A DNA stretch of 64,000 bases from Cyclospora cayetanensis (GCF_002999335.1 NW_020312347.1:1-64000); one strand, 5' to 3'. Positions 47,501 through 62,500 are shown, counted from the first letter of the stretch. Notes: a model not told the origin generated them from the letters alone. A program made the numbers and translations.

Positions 47501-50500
47501 TAGTATCAGATCCAGCAGCCCAAGCAACGCTTTTGGTGAACACAGCCACTTGGGTTGCCCACATAGAAGATGCCTTTGCAAGCATGCAGGAGGTGAGGCA
47601 CTCCATTAGAACTCCATCATCCTGAATTTATGCGTTGATCGTTCCAGACTCCTTTTTCTGCAGCCGTTAAGTGTATCCATCAGCCCTCTCTCATGGCTCC
47701 TTGCAAGGGGCATTGTGAGAGACATTTAAACTCAGAATCCTGGTTCACTGGAAGCGTGCATGGAGCGGCACGTCAGTGAGCTCCGTTCCTCAATTACACT
47801 AGTTCAAGGCACGTTAACTCCTGCTATTCGGCAAAAGCTAATGTGCGTAATCACAATCGACACCCACGGCCGCGATGTAATCCAACGACTCCTGGCTGAG
47901 AAAGCCAGTTCGGTTGACTGCTTTCAGTGGCAGTCGCAGCTAAAGTATTTCTGGGATGCAGAAAACGTAAGACGCAAACGTTGAAGTATTATGACGGGGT
48001 TCAGCTTAATCTCCTGTAACCAACAATAGCTATTCTCGTTATAATGTGGTAAAATAGGGTCCGTTATTGAATATGATTGAATATTCATCATTGTTTAGAC
48101 TCGGCGGAAAGTGGCTGTTTTCCCTTTTTCCGGATCGCTAATCATTTCCGCAGCAAGAGGTAGTTGTCCGAATCACCGATGCGTCATTTGGCTACGGTTA
48201 TGAATACCTTGGGAATGGGCCTCGCCTGGTGGTTACTCCTTTGACCGATCGGATTTACGTGACAGCAACTCAGGCGTTGCACCTTGCTATGGGCTGTGCA
48301 CCAGCTGGCCCTGCGGGTACTGGCAAAACTGAAACTACTAAAGATCTTGCGTCTGCCCTTGGCAAGGCATGCTATGTTTTCAACTGCTCGGATCAAATGG
48401 ACTATCAGTCCATGGCAAATATTTTCAAGGTAAATTCCTAACAAGGACTTTAGGGTGGGCTCAAGTCGTATCCAACCGTGGGATCTACGCACGGCCAAGT
48501 TGAACCAATACTACTTCCCGAAATCTGCTGCCGCAAAAAATCCTTGGTGCTCCGCGGGCCGTCGTTTATTTCGCAGGGACTTGCGGCCTCCGGTTCTTGG
48601 GGTTGCTTTGACGAGTTTAATCGACTTGTTCCCGCAGTGCTAAGCGTTTGTTCAGTGCAGTTTAAAGCTGTACTTGACGCCATAAAGGCACACGCTAAGA
48701 CGTTCTTCATTCAAGGGGACGAAATTGCACTCGACCCTACTTGTGGAGTGTTCATTACTGTAGGCGGCCAGTTGTGACCTGTTTTCACCACTGCTACTCT
48801 CTCTCAGAAGCGTTTTCCAGATAGCCAAAACCACTGATATTCCTGTATCTTTACAACTAACCTGCGACTTGTGGCTTTTGCCCTGCTACAGATGAACCCA
48901 GGATACTTAGGTCGATCTGAGCTTCCTGAGGGCCTCAAAACTTTGTTCAGGCCAATTACAGTCGTCGTTCCCGACCTAGAATTAATTTGCGAGAACATGC
49001 TGATGGCTGAAGGCTTCGTCGAAGCAAAAGAACTGGCTCGTAAATTCACTCGGCTGTATGCTTTGTGCAAAGATTTGCTCTCCAGTGCACCGCACTATGA
49101 CTGGGGCCTGCGCGCTACCAAGTCTGTATTGGTGGTAGCGGGAACGTTCAAAAGGCAATGGCCTGACCTCTCCGAGCAGGCGATCCTCATGAAGGCACTG
49201 CGGGATTCAAACCTGGCCAAAATAGTGGCAGACGATGCCAAAGTGTTTCAAGGTATTGTTCGTCCACCACTAAGATCAACAGGCTTGTGTCGAATTCCGC
49301 GAATGATGGATTTTGCACAATGAGGTGTAACTATATAAAAGAAAGTCTCGAGTGCGCGCGTGGACTTGACTTTCGCCCATAGGCCTTTTGAGTGATTTGT
49401 TTCCTGGAGTTGAGCCACCCCCCCAGACTGACGAAGCTTTTTCTGAAGCGGTGGTACGAATCTGCAATGAGATGGGCCTAACAGTTAACGACAGTCTCTC
49501 CTTAAAAACTCTCCAGATGAGAGACTTGCTGGCTATTCGCATGTGCGTCTTCGTCATGGGGCGACCGGCGTCTGGGAAAAGCACAGTATGGAAAGTCCTA
49601 GCAAAAGCTCAAGATGCTCTTGGAAGCAAGACCACTATAGTTGACATCAATCCGAAGTCTGTAACTACCGACGAGCTTTATGGGTCAGACAGAACACAGT
49701 CCTGTAGATCCATGGGTCGACTATACATATCGACTGCGCATTTACATCCTCCAACTGCCAGAGCTCTAGCGCGATTCCGGAGTTAGGCTGCAGCATTGTA
49801 GTACTCATACAGCGTGCAATGCTGTGGGGATCCTCAAAAGATACTGCACTTGTGGTTACAGTATGAAGGATCAGTGCAGCGCACTAAACTGTAAGGGAAT
49901 GCTTTAAGCAAGCACATAACACCACTCAGAACATGTTTCGCTCTCTGTACAGCTATGTAAAGATGTCAACCCGTGAATGGCAAGATGGGATACTGTCAAA
50001 GACTATGCGATCGCTAGGGCAAGTTGGCGATACAATGCCAAAGTGGATCGTCTTGGACGGTGATCTGGATGCGAACTGGATTGAGTCAATGAACTCTGTG
50101 ATGGACGATAATCGCATACTAACACTCGCATCAAATGAACGCATTCCACTCAAACCACATATGCGCATGATTTTCGAGATTCGAGACCTCAACTATGCGT
50201 CACCGGCCACTGTTTCCAGAGCAGGGATCATTTTCGTTAGCGACACGGCTGGTATGCAAGGAGTTCAGCATATGTGGAGCCCTATATATCTGTAGTAGGG
50301 ATCCAAAATAGTGTGCGTGATACGACACTGTCACCGTACTGGTGAGTACAGAACGCTTTAGTCTTACTTTTTTCCAAATATCTTTGTAGGGGAACAGTGG
50401 AGAAGCTACGCTCGCAGCTGGCTTCAACGTCAGTCCTGGTCGGATTCAACCAAGGGGATTATAGGGAAGCTCTTTGAGAAATATTGTCCAGACACGCTTG

Positions 50501-53500
50501 ACTTTATTGAACGCCAGTGCAAGCTCAGCGTCCAAGTTTACAGTTTGCAAATTGTAGCTGCATTATGCAACATGGTGGGCTTTCAAAGTTTCCATTTGTT
50601 CATTTCTGCGGCCAGCAACACGGCAAAGGTCAAAGCTTGACATAGTCCGATTCTTCCTCACGCATGAGTACATGTGTTATGTAACTGCTTTCAGCTAGAG
50701 GGTCTCTACCCCGAGGAACCGCAAGCTCCCGAATTCGCCTTTGTATTTTGCCTTGTTTGGGCGGCTGGAGGCAGTCTCCAAGAAAAAGACGGAATTGACT
50801 ATCGTAGACAGTTTAGCAACTGGTGGCGCTCAGAGTGGAAAGTCATTAAGTTCCCAAGCAAGGGAACAATCTTCGAATATTTTGTCGATGCTGTCAGTTG
50901 CTTTGCTTACAGCACGAGGCATAAGTGACCCTTTTGTTGGAGTGTGACTGACTAAAATACACGTAACCGTTCCATTTTGATAGGCTCTAAATAGTGCCAG
51001 TGTACTGAATACTGCCCTACTTGCAGCTGCCTTAAACATTTCGACTGGGTGGGTAATTTGCCAGAAACAAATATGACGGGCTAATGAACGGTCGTGGCGC
51101 TCTCTCAGGCGAAGTTTGAAAGCTGGGAGTCACAGGTTCCCTGCTTTGACTTCCAGGGAACTCAGGGAATCGACAACATATCTGTTCCAACTGCAGAAAC
51201 TGTATCAATGCTACACTTCTGCAAGACCATACTTAAGCTTCACGCTCCAGTCATGTGCATTGGCTCCTCTGGTTGCGGCAAGACCCAGTTGTGCAAAGCA
51301 GCTTTAGCTTCTCTGAGTCCTCAAAGCTACTCAGCATTTACGGTCAATTTCAACTTCTACACGGACTCAGCACTTTTGCAGACACTGCTCGAACAACCTC
51401 TGGAAAAGAAAGCCGGCAGGCAATTTGGACCCCCCGGAAAGTAAGCGCCAAGGTTTTTGTGCTGCGTTTGCTGTGCATCTTTGCACAACAACGATTCACT
51501 GTGGAACGGTACCATGAAGAATAGCATGCTAACCAAATACGTGTGTTGTTGGCAGGGTGCACCTGGTGTACTTCCTTGACGACTTAAACATGCCTCAACT
51601 CGACCCATACAACACGCAGAGTGCTATAGCCCTCTTGAGGCAACATTTGGATTATCAGCATTGGCTTGATAGAAACAAGATGCAGATAAAAGATATTGGA
51701 AACACACAAGTTTTGGCAGCGATGAATCCCACCGTAGGGTCCTTTGTCGTGAATCCCCGCCTCAGTCGTCATTTCTGGGTGTTAAACGTACCCATGCCTG
51801 AATTAACATCTATATTCACAGTCTATGCCTCGATTCTCAACGGGTCGTTTGGTGCTCGGAACTTCCGGAAGGCAGTGAAGGAGCAAATAATGTCTTTGAT
51901 AAAGGCAACCATGAGCATTCATAGCGAGGTAAGCTCAAGATTCCTCTCGTGCATATAGGCGTTAATAGGATAAAATCGCACGCGCGTTTTAGAAACCTCG
52001 CTTGTTTTCCGATAGGTATCTGTTCTATTAACTTTAAGCGGAATAGACTTTATCTATCACTGGCGCTCAGGTAGTACAAAGTTTCCGCAAAACCGCGGTC
52101 AACTTTCACTATGAATTCAACCTACGCCACTTGACAAATGTCTTCCAGGGAATCTTGTCTGCTTCACCGCAGAATATGCAGGTGACCGTCACACTTGTCT
52201 TTACAGAATTATCTCTCAGTAGAGCTCAATAGTAGTCGCCTCCTGGTCCTGACTCACTTTACTGCCTTAACATAAAAGCTCCTATCAAGAAAACATGGAA
52301 AATCGCCCAACCTTAAGCACATAAATGCTTCTAAGAAACAAATGGGTACAATTAGGTTTCATGTTCTCTGAACCACCAGAATTTTATATTGAGTTGGTAA
52401 ACCGTCACGCTTAGGCACCTTAAACATCTCTGTGAGCCTGAAAAATAGCCCTGGAGCAATTATGTACCGCTGATGACTGATAGGACCCTGAAAAATTGGT
52501 ACTGCTATGGCTTCATGAATGTGAGCGGACCTTTTCCGACCGACTAGTAAGCCAAGAGGACGCTTTGAGATACAGAGCAATTGCGGCTGAGTGCACAAAG
52601 AGGACATTTGGGAAGCTCAACCTGGGAAAGTTTGTGCAAGCGAAAAATCCGGAACCACTTATTTTTGCTCATTTTGGAAAAGAGGGAACAGGAGGTCAAT
52701 CATCATACACTCGTAATGCCGAAAAACTCTCCTTCAGATGCATGTTCGGTAGAGACTGGGCAAGTACCAGTCATCGGATTAATCTTGTTTTCTATAAGTC
52801 AACCTTCCCTAGAGCATCATCAGAATTCTGCTCCTAAAGCATATGATTTTTCAGCATATGACCGGATTGCAACGATGGACGAACTTGCGACGGTCCTCCG
52901 AGGAGCACTGAACGATTACAACGAGATAAATCCGGCAATGGATCTAGTGTTGTTCGATGATGCTATGCATCATGTCTGTAGGATATCTAGAGTCATCAAC
53001 AACAGATCAGGTCATGCTCTTGTTGTTGGTGTCGGCGGCTCGGGGAAGCAGTCGTTAACCAGGCTGGCGTCCTTTATCAGCGGCTTTTCTACTCAGCAGC
53101 TGTGCATATCGTCTACATACGATGTTCGGGATCTCAAAACCGATATAAGGGTAGGTTCTAAAGTTGAAATAGCAACGGTATACACGGGTCCATAGAACCA
53201 CCAGAGAAGCTCGCAGCTTAAGTCATATAACTGTAAGAAGTTTTCAGCCATATGTGCCAACTACCGAGCGGTTACTGAGGTTCCGCTTGTTTCGTGCATT
53301 CCATTGTCTATATGTGGGATTTTAAATACACGCCTTTACCCGGTGTTTGCACGTAAACCTCCAGTTGTGAGGCGTCACGAAGACCTATTGGGCGAAGCAT
53401 AGTTTCTTTTCAACTAGGCAATGCGGCTTTTCTTCTCAGAGCATGTACTCCAGGGCAGCATTGAAGGATGAAGGAGTGGTGTTCCTACTGAGCGATGCAC

Positions 53501-56500
53501 AAATCGCAAATGAGCGATTTTTAGTCTACGTCAACGATATACTTGCTTCAGGGGAAATTGCTGACTTGTATGAGGGAGATGATAAAGACCAATTAATTAA
53601 TTCCATTCGGCCACTGGCAAAGGCTGCGGGAGTATCTGACACTCGAGAAGGTTGCTGGAGCTTTTTCATGGACAAAATTAAGCGTAATCTGCACATGGTA
53701 TTGTGTATGTCACCAGTACACGATAACCTGAGGTAAGGGGCAGGTACTAGGCATTGGAAATATGCGCTCTAAATCACACTCAAATAAAACTTCCAACAGG
53801 CTCGCCATGAAGTCTCACAGAACATTCTAACATATCCGTCTGCGCGACTAATCTGGAAATCACATATCCATGCTTCTGTAAGGCTAGCACTGCGCTCTGA
53901 CATAGGACTCGGGCCCGCAAGTTTCCTGCCCTCGTCAACTGTACCGTAATCGACTGGTTCCAGCCATGGCCATATGAGGCCTTACATTCAGTGGCAAGCA
54001 AATTTTGTGCGGAGTTGCCCATCGGTGATGGAGATCGTGCATCCGTTGTAGATTTCTTGCCTTACATGTTTTATGCCGTTAACGAAGCGGCAAAAACTTA
54101 TCTGGAAGTAGACAGAAGGTAACGACAGAAATAGTCGCTCCCGCTAAATACCTCGTGCACCTATTTCGTAGCAACTATTGCTGTTCATAAGTCTAGGAAT
54201 AAAGCAGTGACAACTCTTTGACGCTTTGCTGCTGCTGTTTGGTGCAAGATATGCGTACGTTACGCCAAAAACGTTTATAGAGGCCATGAAGCTCTACAAA
54301 GTCATGTTGCTCAAGCGCATATCATCTGTGGAAGAACACAGCGACCGCCTAAGTAGCGGTTTGTCAAAGCTAATGGATACCCAAGAAAAAGTGTCTGCCC
54401 TAGAGGACGACCTGAGAGAGAAGACAGTTACAGTGGAGGAAAAAAGGGCAGCAGCAGAAGAATTTGCACACAAGGTCGGAGAAGAAAAAACCAAGGTGAC
54501 AGCGCAATCCGAAAACGCAAATATCGAGGCTCTCAAATGCGCCGAAATTCAGAAGTCTGTTTTGGAACAGCGGGTGAGGCAGGATTACACTTAGTGCAAC
54601 CCGGTGTCTTGTCTAATGTCATCAATAATCTGATGCGAGAGCAACTGCCTGTAGTCCGGCATGTGTTCAAATGCGCTCCGCTTCACCATCTAAACTTTCC
54701 TTTTAGTTTCAAGCTTGATACTTTACTTCCACGGTGCTGTTGACAAATGCCGAACCAGGGACGTAGCGGAAAAGAATGGATAAAGAAAGGTAATTGCAAA
54801 AACACGATTGCTTTAGGAGACCGTTCGCCGTCACTTTTCAGGCATCGTGCGAGGCTGACTTGGAAAAAGCAATTCCCCTCGTGGAACAGGCAGAAGCTGC
54901 TTTAAATACACTAAACAAAAAGGATTTTCAAGAAGCCAAGGCTCTCAATAAACCGCCACCAGGGGTCGAAGATATCACCGCGGCAGTCATGCATTTGCTC
55001 GCGTCTGTTGACCCTATTATTGAGGTAGGGAGAGCAAAGACCACACGGATGAGGCGATGCCTTGCTCTGCAGATCGAACGCTTGACTAGGCGTTCACCCT
55101 TGTGACAATGGCTATTAAATTCACCGATTTAGCGAAAACGAATCTTTCATATATCTTGCAAGAAAAATCAAAACAGTTCTTTGGTCTCTGTAACTGCCTT
55201 CGCTGAAACTCTAGTCGCCACGCTCTTTTTAAGTACTCACTAACAGAGATACGCATCGTTGCAAATGCATCTGCAGGTAGATAAACAAGGCAAACTCAAA
55301 GATAAGAGCTGGAAGGGCGCACAAAAAATGATGAACAACCCCGAAAAGTTTTTGCAAACCCTCAAGGATTTCAAGGCACTTATTGATGAAGGTCACGTTC
55401 CCGAGCAGAACTTCAAGGCGGTTGAACCTCTGCTAGCCCTCCCACATTTTAACCGCGAGGCAATCCAAAAGAAAAGTACAGCAGCAGCAGGCCTGGCAGA
55501 CTGGGTAGTTAACATATATCAGTATTACTCTGTTGTTGTTGCCGTGGAGCCGAAACGAAGAGCACTGGCAGAAGCTACGCATCAACTGGAGGAAGCCAAT
55601 AGAAAGCTTGTTGAAGTGCAGGAACTTGTTGCAGAGCTTGAAGAAAAGGTAGTGTGACACAGTACCCTTGAGAGGGCCACACATCCAGCAGATTTATTTA
55701 TTGAAACCTTTTAAAGACGGTAATCCCTTCATTGACGATTCTGAGGAATAATATGCCTATAGCAAATACGTCGTCGGGTTTGGCACCACTTATTTGGTTT
55801 TCTGGCTTCAGCTAGGAACTCTTGTTGCGGAATTCGATGCTGCGATAGCGGAGAAGAACGATGTAGAAGCCGAGGCCGAAAAGTGTCGCAGGAAGCTTGA
55901 TCTTGCTCAACGTCTTATGCGCTCTTTGGGGTCAGAGGGCGCTCGATGGGGCCAAATGATTGATGACCTTAAGGAACAGGTTAGCCATGCGGCCTTGCAC
56001 GGGTAGAAAAACCAAATTTGTGCAAGGGAGGAGCTTGCCTGCATGCGGGGCGTTACTTCTACTTTTCCTTACTCCCAGCTGTTGGTCTGGTGAAACGGAA
56101 AACTAATCTTCGTGGTAAAGCACTACTGGACGCATGTGCTCAGCGTCGATTAAGCGTTGGAGATACGCTCCTCTCCTCAGCATTCGTGGCTTATGCCGGA
56201 GTTTTTAGCAAGAAGTACCGAGATTGGTTACATCATGAAAAAGCAGTTCCTTTTTTACTTGACCGAGGAGTAGCTATCCAGCAGCCAACAGATGTGCTTG
56301 CACAGCTCACAGACAAAGCCGAAATGGCTCTGTAAGCTCAGTAAAATCTTTCCTAAGCTACACACAGTCAGAACTCGAGACGTACTTACACAACTTTTTG
56401 CGGACAGCGCTCCCTTCTACATTGCCCTAAAGCAGCTAAAGATGGGTGAAATCTGCTTCGGCGGAAGAGGCATGCCCACTAAATAGGTTCTCTCAACCAG

Positions 56501-59500
56501 CGGTGTGAGATCCATTACTGCAATTATGTCTCAGCTGGAGCAACCAAGGTCTTCCATCTGATGCAACATCTTTGGAGAACGGTGCGATAGCCTCTTGCAC
56601 TGAACGGTGGCCACTGATGATCGATCCCCAGTTGCAGGGGAGGAACTGGATCCTGGAAAAAGAGAAGGTTCACAGACTTCAGGCAAGCGAAAACTGCACC
56701 GAATATTTGGTGTGACCGTATGCTGCCCAGACTATCAGAATGAGAAGCAGGCATATAATGGGGAGAGGCACTTGTGCTGCAGCGGCAAGCTGCACCAAAG
56801 CAACGACAGATTAATCTTTTGTAAAATCGTGATTGTTTTCCATATTTGAAAGATAGCCTGAACTGTAGGAATGCCAGAATCTGGCAAAGATTGCCTGCAG
56901 TATTCCAGCAATTATGTGCAAAACGCTCTCAGGTATTGCGTCTAAATACACCTCAGCTGGTAGCACTGGTGGAGCAAGCTATTCAGCAGGGCACCAGTGT
57001 GCTTATCGAGAATATAGAGCAGTCTATCGATCCTGTTCTGGCGCCTGTGGTCGGCCGAATGACTATCCGGAGGGGACGGTCACAATACCTAAAGCTAGGA
57101 GACAAGGAGCTTGCGTATAACCCCAGCTTCAGGCTTTTCCTGCAGACACGAATGTCTAACCCACACTATCCCCCAGAATTGCAGGCCGAGTGCACTCTCA
57201 TCAACTTCACTGTCACCGAAAAGGTAATTTTACTTTCTGCGACTCGCTAAGCATCCCTGACCTCCATTGCTACTACCAGCGAAAATGACAGACAAAAAGT
57301 CTTTTTGCTCTGTGCGCAGAGCATCTTTCTTTGAGTCCGTACACGCTATAATTGCGAAACGTCCTAAGACTGCTGCATAGACTGGTGTGCGGCTGTGGTG
57401 TTTCGCGTCGAAGGGTCTGGAAGATCAGCTTCTCGATTTAACAATTCAGAAGGAACAGCCGAAACTGTTCCAGAGGCGACTTCAGCTTGTACAACAGCAG
57501 AACGAGTTTACCATTCTGCTCGCTGACCTTGAAAGTACCCTCCTGAAGGACATATCTTCTGCTGAAGTGGGGACACAGCACATTCCCAACAACACATATT
57601 GCCCACCCAAATCAGTAGAAGAAGCAAAGCCGCCCACCATGCCTTTCAAACTAGCAGAGCAATGTGCCAGCGATCTAAAAATGGCCGCATCAAGTGTGCT
57701 AGATTCTATTTCTGATCTACAACCGTTGGCTTTGACATGTATAGCGTTGAGGAATAGCTAGATAGCTTGGCCAAGAGACTTTGTGACAATCTCCAGATGC
57801 AGTCAGTTGTGGCGCGCGCTATGCACCTTCAGGGCGATGTGCTGGAAAATACGGAACTTATCCAAAACCTAGAAAAGACGAAGATGGTCACCACAGAAGT
57901 ATCCGATAAAGTCGCTCTTGCAAAAGTGACCGAGGAAAAACTGAACACTCTTTCTGAGATGTATAGGCCTGTGGCCCGCAGAGGCGCGACTTTATTCTTC
58001 CTGCTGGCTCAGCTTTTCAAAATCCATAGCTTTTATTTGTTTTCTATGGAATCCTTCGTGGCGGTGGTCAACAGGGCTATTGACTCAATTTCAACGGTAC
58101 GGGGTACTTGTAAAGCGCTTTGCACATCCAAATTTTCTGTCTCCCCTTTAAAGTTCTTTGTCCGAATGGTTTTCTGGGTCAAAGAGCGTCTGGCGCAGTC
58201 AGACGCATTCTTGCTTCTCTTCGCAGAGGTCTCACAACAGTGGAAACGAGGCAGCCTCTCAAGATGAATCAGACGGAGAAGGAACAGATCCACAGCGTGC
58301 TTCACACCACCATTTTCCAAGTGGGGAGGGTCCTCTGACTACAGGAACTAATATATCATCTTGTCACGACGTTTCAAAGGACAACTCTAGCAGGAGCGTA
58401 AGCTTACAAGATAGCCTAAAATGACACTGACAGACAGCACTATCACTGACCTCTAACAAGCTTGTTGATAGCTTTATACCCAACAATGAGCCAGGATATC
58501 ATACCCATGCTTTGGAAAGAGCTTCCGAAGTACTTGTCGTTCACATGCTTCGAATGATGGCGTTACCCTGTTGGTTGGTGTGTGTGGATTGCAAATAAGG
58601 AAGCTGAAATAGAAGCTTCTCAGTCTCCTGACGATTCCGTTAGACCTGCCGATGCAACCGTCTGCTATGGAGGCGGCACGGTTTCCCAGGAAGAACCAGA
58701 ATCTGCGGAGCACTGCCCGGCAGTGTCCATGGCAAGCAGCGCTACAAAGCATATACCTGATGAAAAGGAGATAAATAATGATGACAGCGATATTGAAGCC
58801 GATGCCTCTCGTGTTGCTTTGTTAAAGGACGTTATCACCAAGTTTACCTTCGTATCATGCAACCGGGGTCTATTTGACAAGCACAAATTGACTGTTGCTG
58901 TTTTCTTAGCACTGCGAATCATGGCAAGCTTACACCCCGCACGGGCGCCATGTTCAGCCCATAATCCTGATGTATGCAGCTCAGCGTACATGCTGAATGC
59001 ATACCCGTACTTCAGTGCCATGTTTGTGCCAGCTAAGCACAGCTGCACCGTCCCAATTACATCGAAGCCTTAAGTCACCGACTAACCGTCAGAGCTTTTG
59101 ATTTTTATAGGTGGAGCAAAAGTCTGTCACAGAGGAGGAGGTTCGTCTTCTGTCCCAAGTTCGCCCTGATCCAAGTGCCCCTCCTATACCAGAGTCAGCC
59201 CGGTCGTGGCTTGGAACAGCACAGTGGGCGTGTTGCCGATCCTTGGAACAGCTAAAAGCATTCAAAAACAACCAGGTCTCTCTCTTGCAAAACTTTGATC
59301 AAGATTCTCTTGGATGGTCTAGGTAAAGAGACATCCACATTCCTGGGAAAATGTCGATATTTTCTCACTCATAGAACCTCCTCGGACTCAGGTCGACTTC
59401 TGTATCATCAAGCACACTGCTGGAGTCATCATACATCACTGCCTTCGCACATGCGCCCTGTTAGTGACGGGGACGCCCGTGATACATATAACCTCTTGGA

Positions 59501-62500
59501 TGCCGTGTTCTGCTTAACTAGGTCTCTAATGCCTTGAGTGTAAAGCGTATCAAGGAGTGACTTTATCCACAAGTATGTACATCGCAGGTGGATAACAGAA
59601 GAGGCACCGGAAAAAGCTGATCTGCCACGACTATTTCGGGGAGTTACTCAATTTGAAAAATTGCTGGTTGTGAGATACCTTAGACCAGATAGGATGATGG
59701 CGGCACTACAACAATTTGTCGCAGCGCAGCTTGGACAGTTCTACATAGAGCCTCCGGCAATCGATATACGTGAAATCGAGAAAGAGGCAGACAGATTCAC
59801 TCCATTATTCATTGTCCTTTTCCCCGGTGTTGACCCAACACCCGCATTAGAAGCAATTGCAAGATCAAAAGGGTGTACAGCTGTAAGTCTTTATGGTGTG
59901 CGACCAGCACACGTCAGAATCCGTGCCTACACTAATGGCATTCAATATCCTTTGTCAGCTACTGAGCTTGGCTTATTTGCATTGACAAGTTCACCATTGA
60001 TGCTGTGCTTATACCTACATGTGCCATGGGGTGGGTTTACCTCAGCAGATGTCTGATGTAAATTACATAGCGCATCATTGCTCGGGCGTAGACAAAGTGC
60101 GACGGGTATGGAGTTGCTTTTTTTGAAATTATTGGTATTTCAGGACAATAACAAATTTGTAAATATATCAATGGGTCAAGGCCAAGAAGAGCGAGCCCTT
60201 ACTGCTGTGCAGACGGCAGCCGAGACAGGCGGCTGGGTTGTGCTACAAAACGTGCACCTGATGCAGGATTGGCTCAAGGCAAGCAACTACTGAACATGTA
60301 GCGGCTACCTTATAAGAGAGAGCCTGAATGTTGTACTCGTAAATTTCCATCTTTGATGTGAGACTCGTTGCTATCTGTCGTCATGCCTTTCATGCCCCAC
60401 GTGACCAAATCTCAATCACCACCTTCACGCTTGTTGCACTATTACCCTTACCTGCGGTTATGGCATGTACAGTATGTGGTGGTGGGTTCTTCGCTGTTAT
60501 TGGCTTTCATGCAGCGCCTTCAACGAACATTAGAGGCGGTCAGCGTAAAAGCAAACCACCAGTTCAGGTGTGTCGTGACTTCTGAACCGCCACCTCTCCG
60601 TGACATGCAAATCATACCAGAGCCTTTACTTCAACGAAGCATTAAAATTGCAGACGAGGCTCCACAGGACCTCAAAGCCAACCTCCGCAGGGCGCTCTCC
60701 TGCTTTTCCCAGGCTAGTGAAAACTCTGCACATGCTGTTAAGATCAGTACCTTAATGTGCAATTTAGAATATTCTAGTTGAAAGCCGCTTCTGTGCCAAG
60801 CGACATGTAAGTATTTGCCAGCACACACCAGGCTTGGCAGAGAGGCACCCCCTGAGGGTTCTGCAGCTGGAAATGTTGAGTGTCGAACACTCAGGAGTTC
60901 ATTTACTCGTGCTCACGTCCACGGGAATTCAAAGCTTTAGTCTTTTCCCTGTGCTACTTTCATGCACTGATTATTGGTCGCAAAAAATTTGGCTTCCTGG
61001 GCTGGAGTCGGTCCTACTCGTTTAATGAGGGGGATTTGACGATTTGCGGCAATGTCATTAAAAATTATCTGGATAAGTAAGTGCTCTAGCATGAACTTTG
61101 AAGCCGCATTAACCATCGATGAGCAGACACCTTTTCCAATGGGAAACAGAAGTAGAGCCGAAATTGCATCTAGGTAGCTCCTCCAGGTACATCCTGTAAT
61201 TGTGCAGATATTCCGCAATTCCGTTCGAAGACATTCGATATATTTTAGGAGAGATAATGTACGGAGGCCATATCACAGATGGCTTTGATCGTCGACTTAA
61301 TAACAACTATCTGGCAAACCTGATTTTGCCAGAGGTTCTCCAGAGTTACCAACTTGGACCTTCCTTCCGAACACCTGATCCAGCAAAGACCGATTTTGTT
61401 GCATACCAAAAATTTGTAGAGGAGAAAACGCCACCGGAAAGCCCTCAGGTATGCTAACTTTGGCGCACCCTTGGTGTTTGTACGCGCGCACAAACAGCCA
61501 CCTGTCAGTGCTGACATAGCAGGCATAAAGTGACTTCATCAATTCCTGCGAGGAGATACGCCTGTTGTCCAGGTATTTGGGCTTCATCCTAATGCTGAAC
61601 TGGGGTATCTGAGCTCGAAGAGCGATGAGATGTTTAGTAGCCTCCAAGTAGGGACTGCATGTGACCATCGCAGTACTTTGGTTCCCCACATGGCTAGATA
61701 TCTTTGACACTCCCCCGAAATTCTACTTTGTCTAGGCAAGCGGCTGCAGACAAAGCTTTACACACTTTGCACAGGCCTGGCAGGGAACACGTTCTTCTGC
61801 TGCAATGGCGCTTAGGAAGTCTCTGGTGTTGGGAGAGTTGCAAGTACTGGAAATAGGAAGGATGGTTCGGTGCTGACAGTGGTGGATTCGTTGTTGGCAA
61901 AGGTGCCAATTCCATTTGATGCCGCGTCAATTCGCTCCAAAGTCAAAGATTTTTATCCAGAAACTGTTATTTGCCTTCAAGTGAGCTCAGGGCAATGCAA
62001 AACTTGTACCCTAGACAAGCCTACTAGTCATTCCAGCTCCTGGGCCTACCAAGTACAGTAGCAAGCATGTTGGCAAAGCACACGGTAGTCGTTGATGGCA
62101 CGACAAGATGCCATGCTTTAACATTGTGATTACACTACTAAAAGTTGCTGCATTTACTCAGGAAGTGGCAAGGATGAACATTCTACTAACCGAGGCGAGA
62201 AGAACGCTGGAACAAGTCAAGAGAGGGCTGGAGGTACTAGCTAAGCAAAATAAGCGTCTTCTTTTAACTAATGTTTATGGAATCTGTGGGGGAAAATCTT
62301 GAATGTACAATGGAGTTAAAGAGCCACAAGGAACACCGAAATGGATTGTGAAGTTGTTGCCGATCAGTGCCTGAGTGCAGGGGGCATTGAACGTAACAGA
62401 GGCAATGGAGCAGCTTGGAGCCTCTCTGTACATGGGCAGAGTACCCGAGGCATGGAAACCCTACGCATACGCGTCGCGAAAGCAACTGGGTTCTTGGTGA

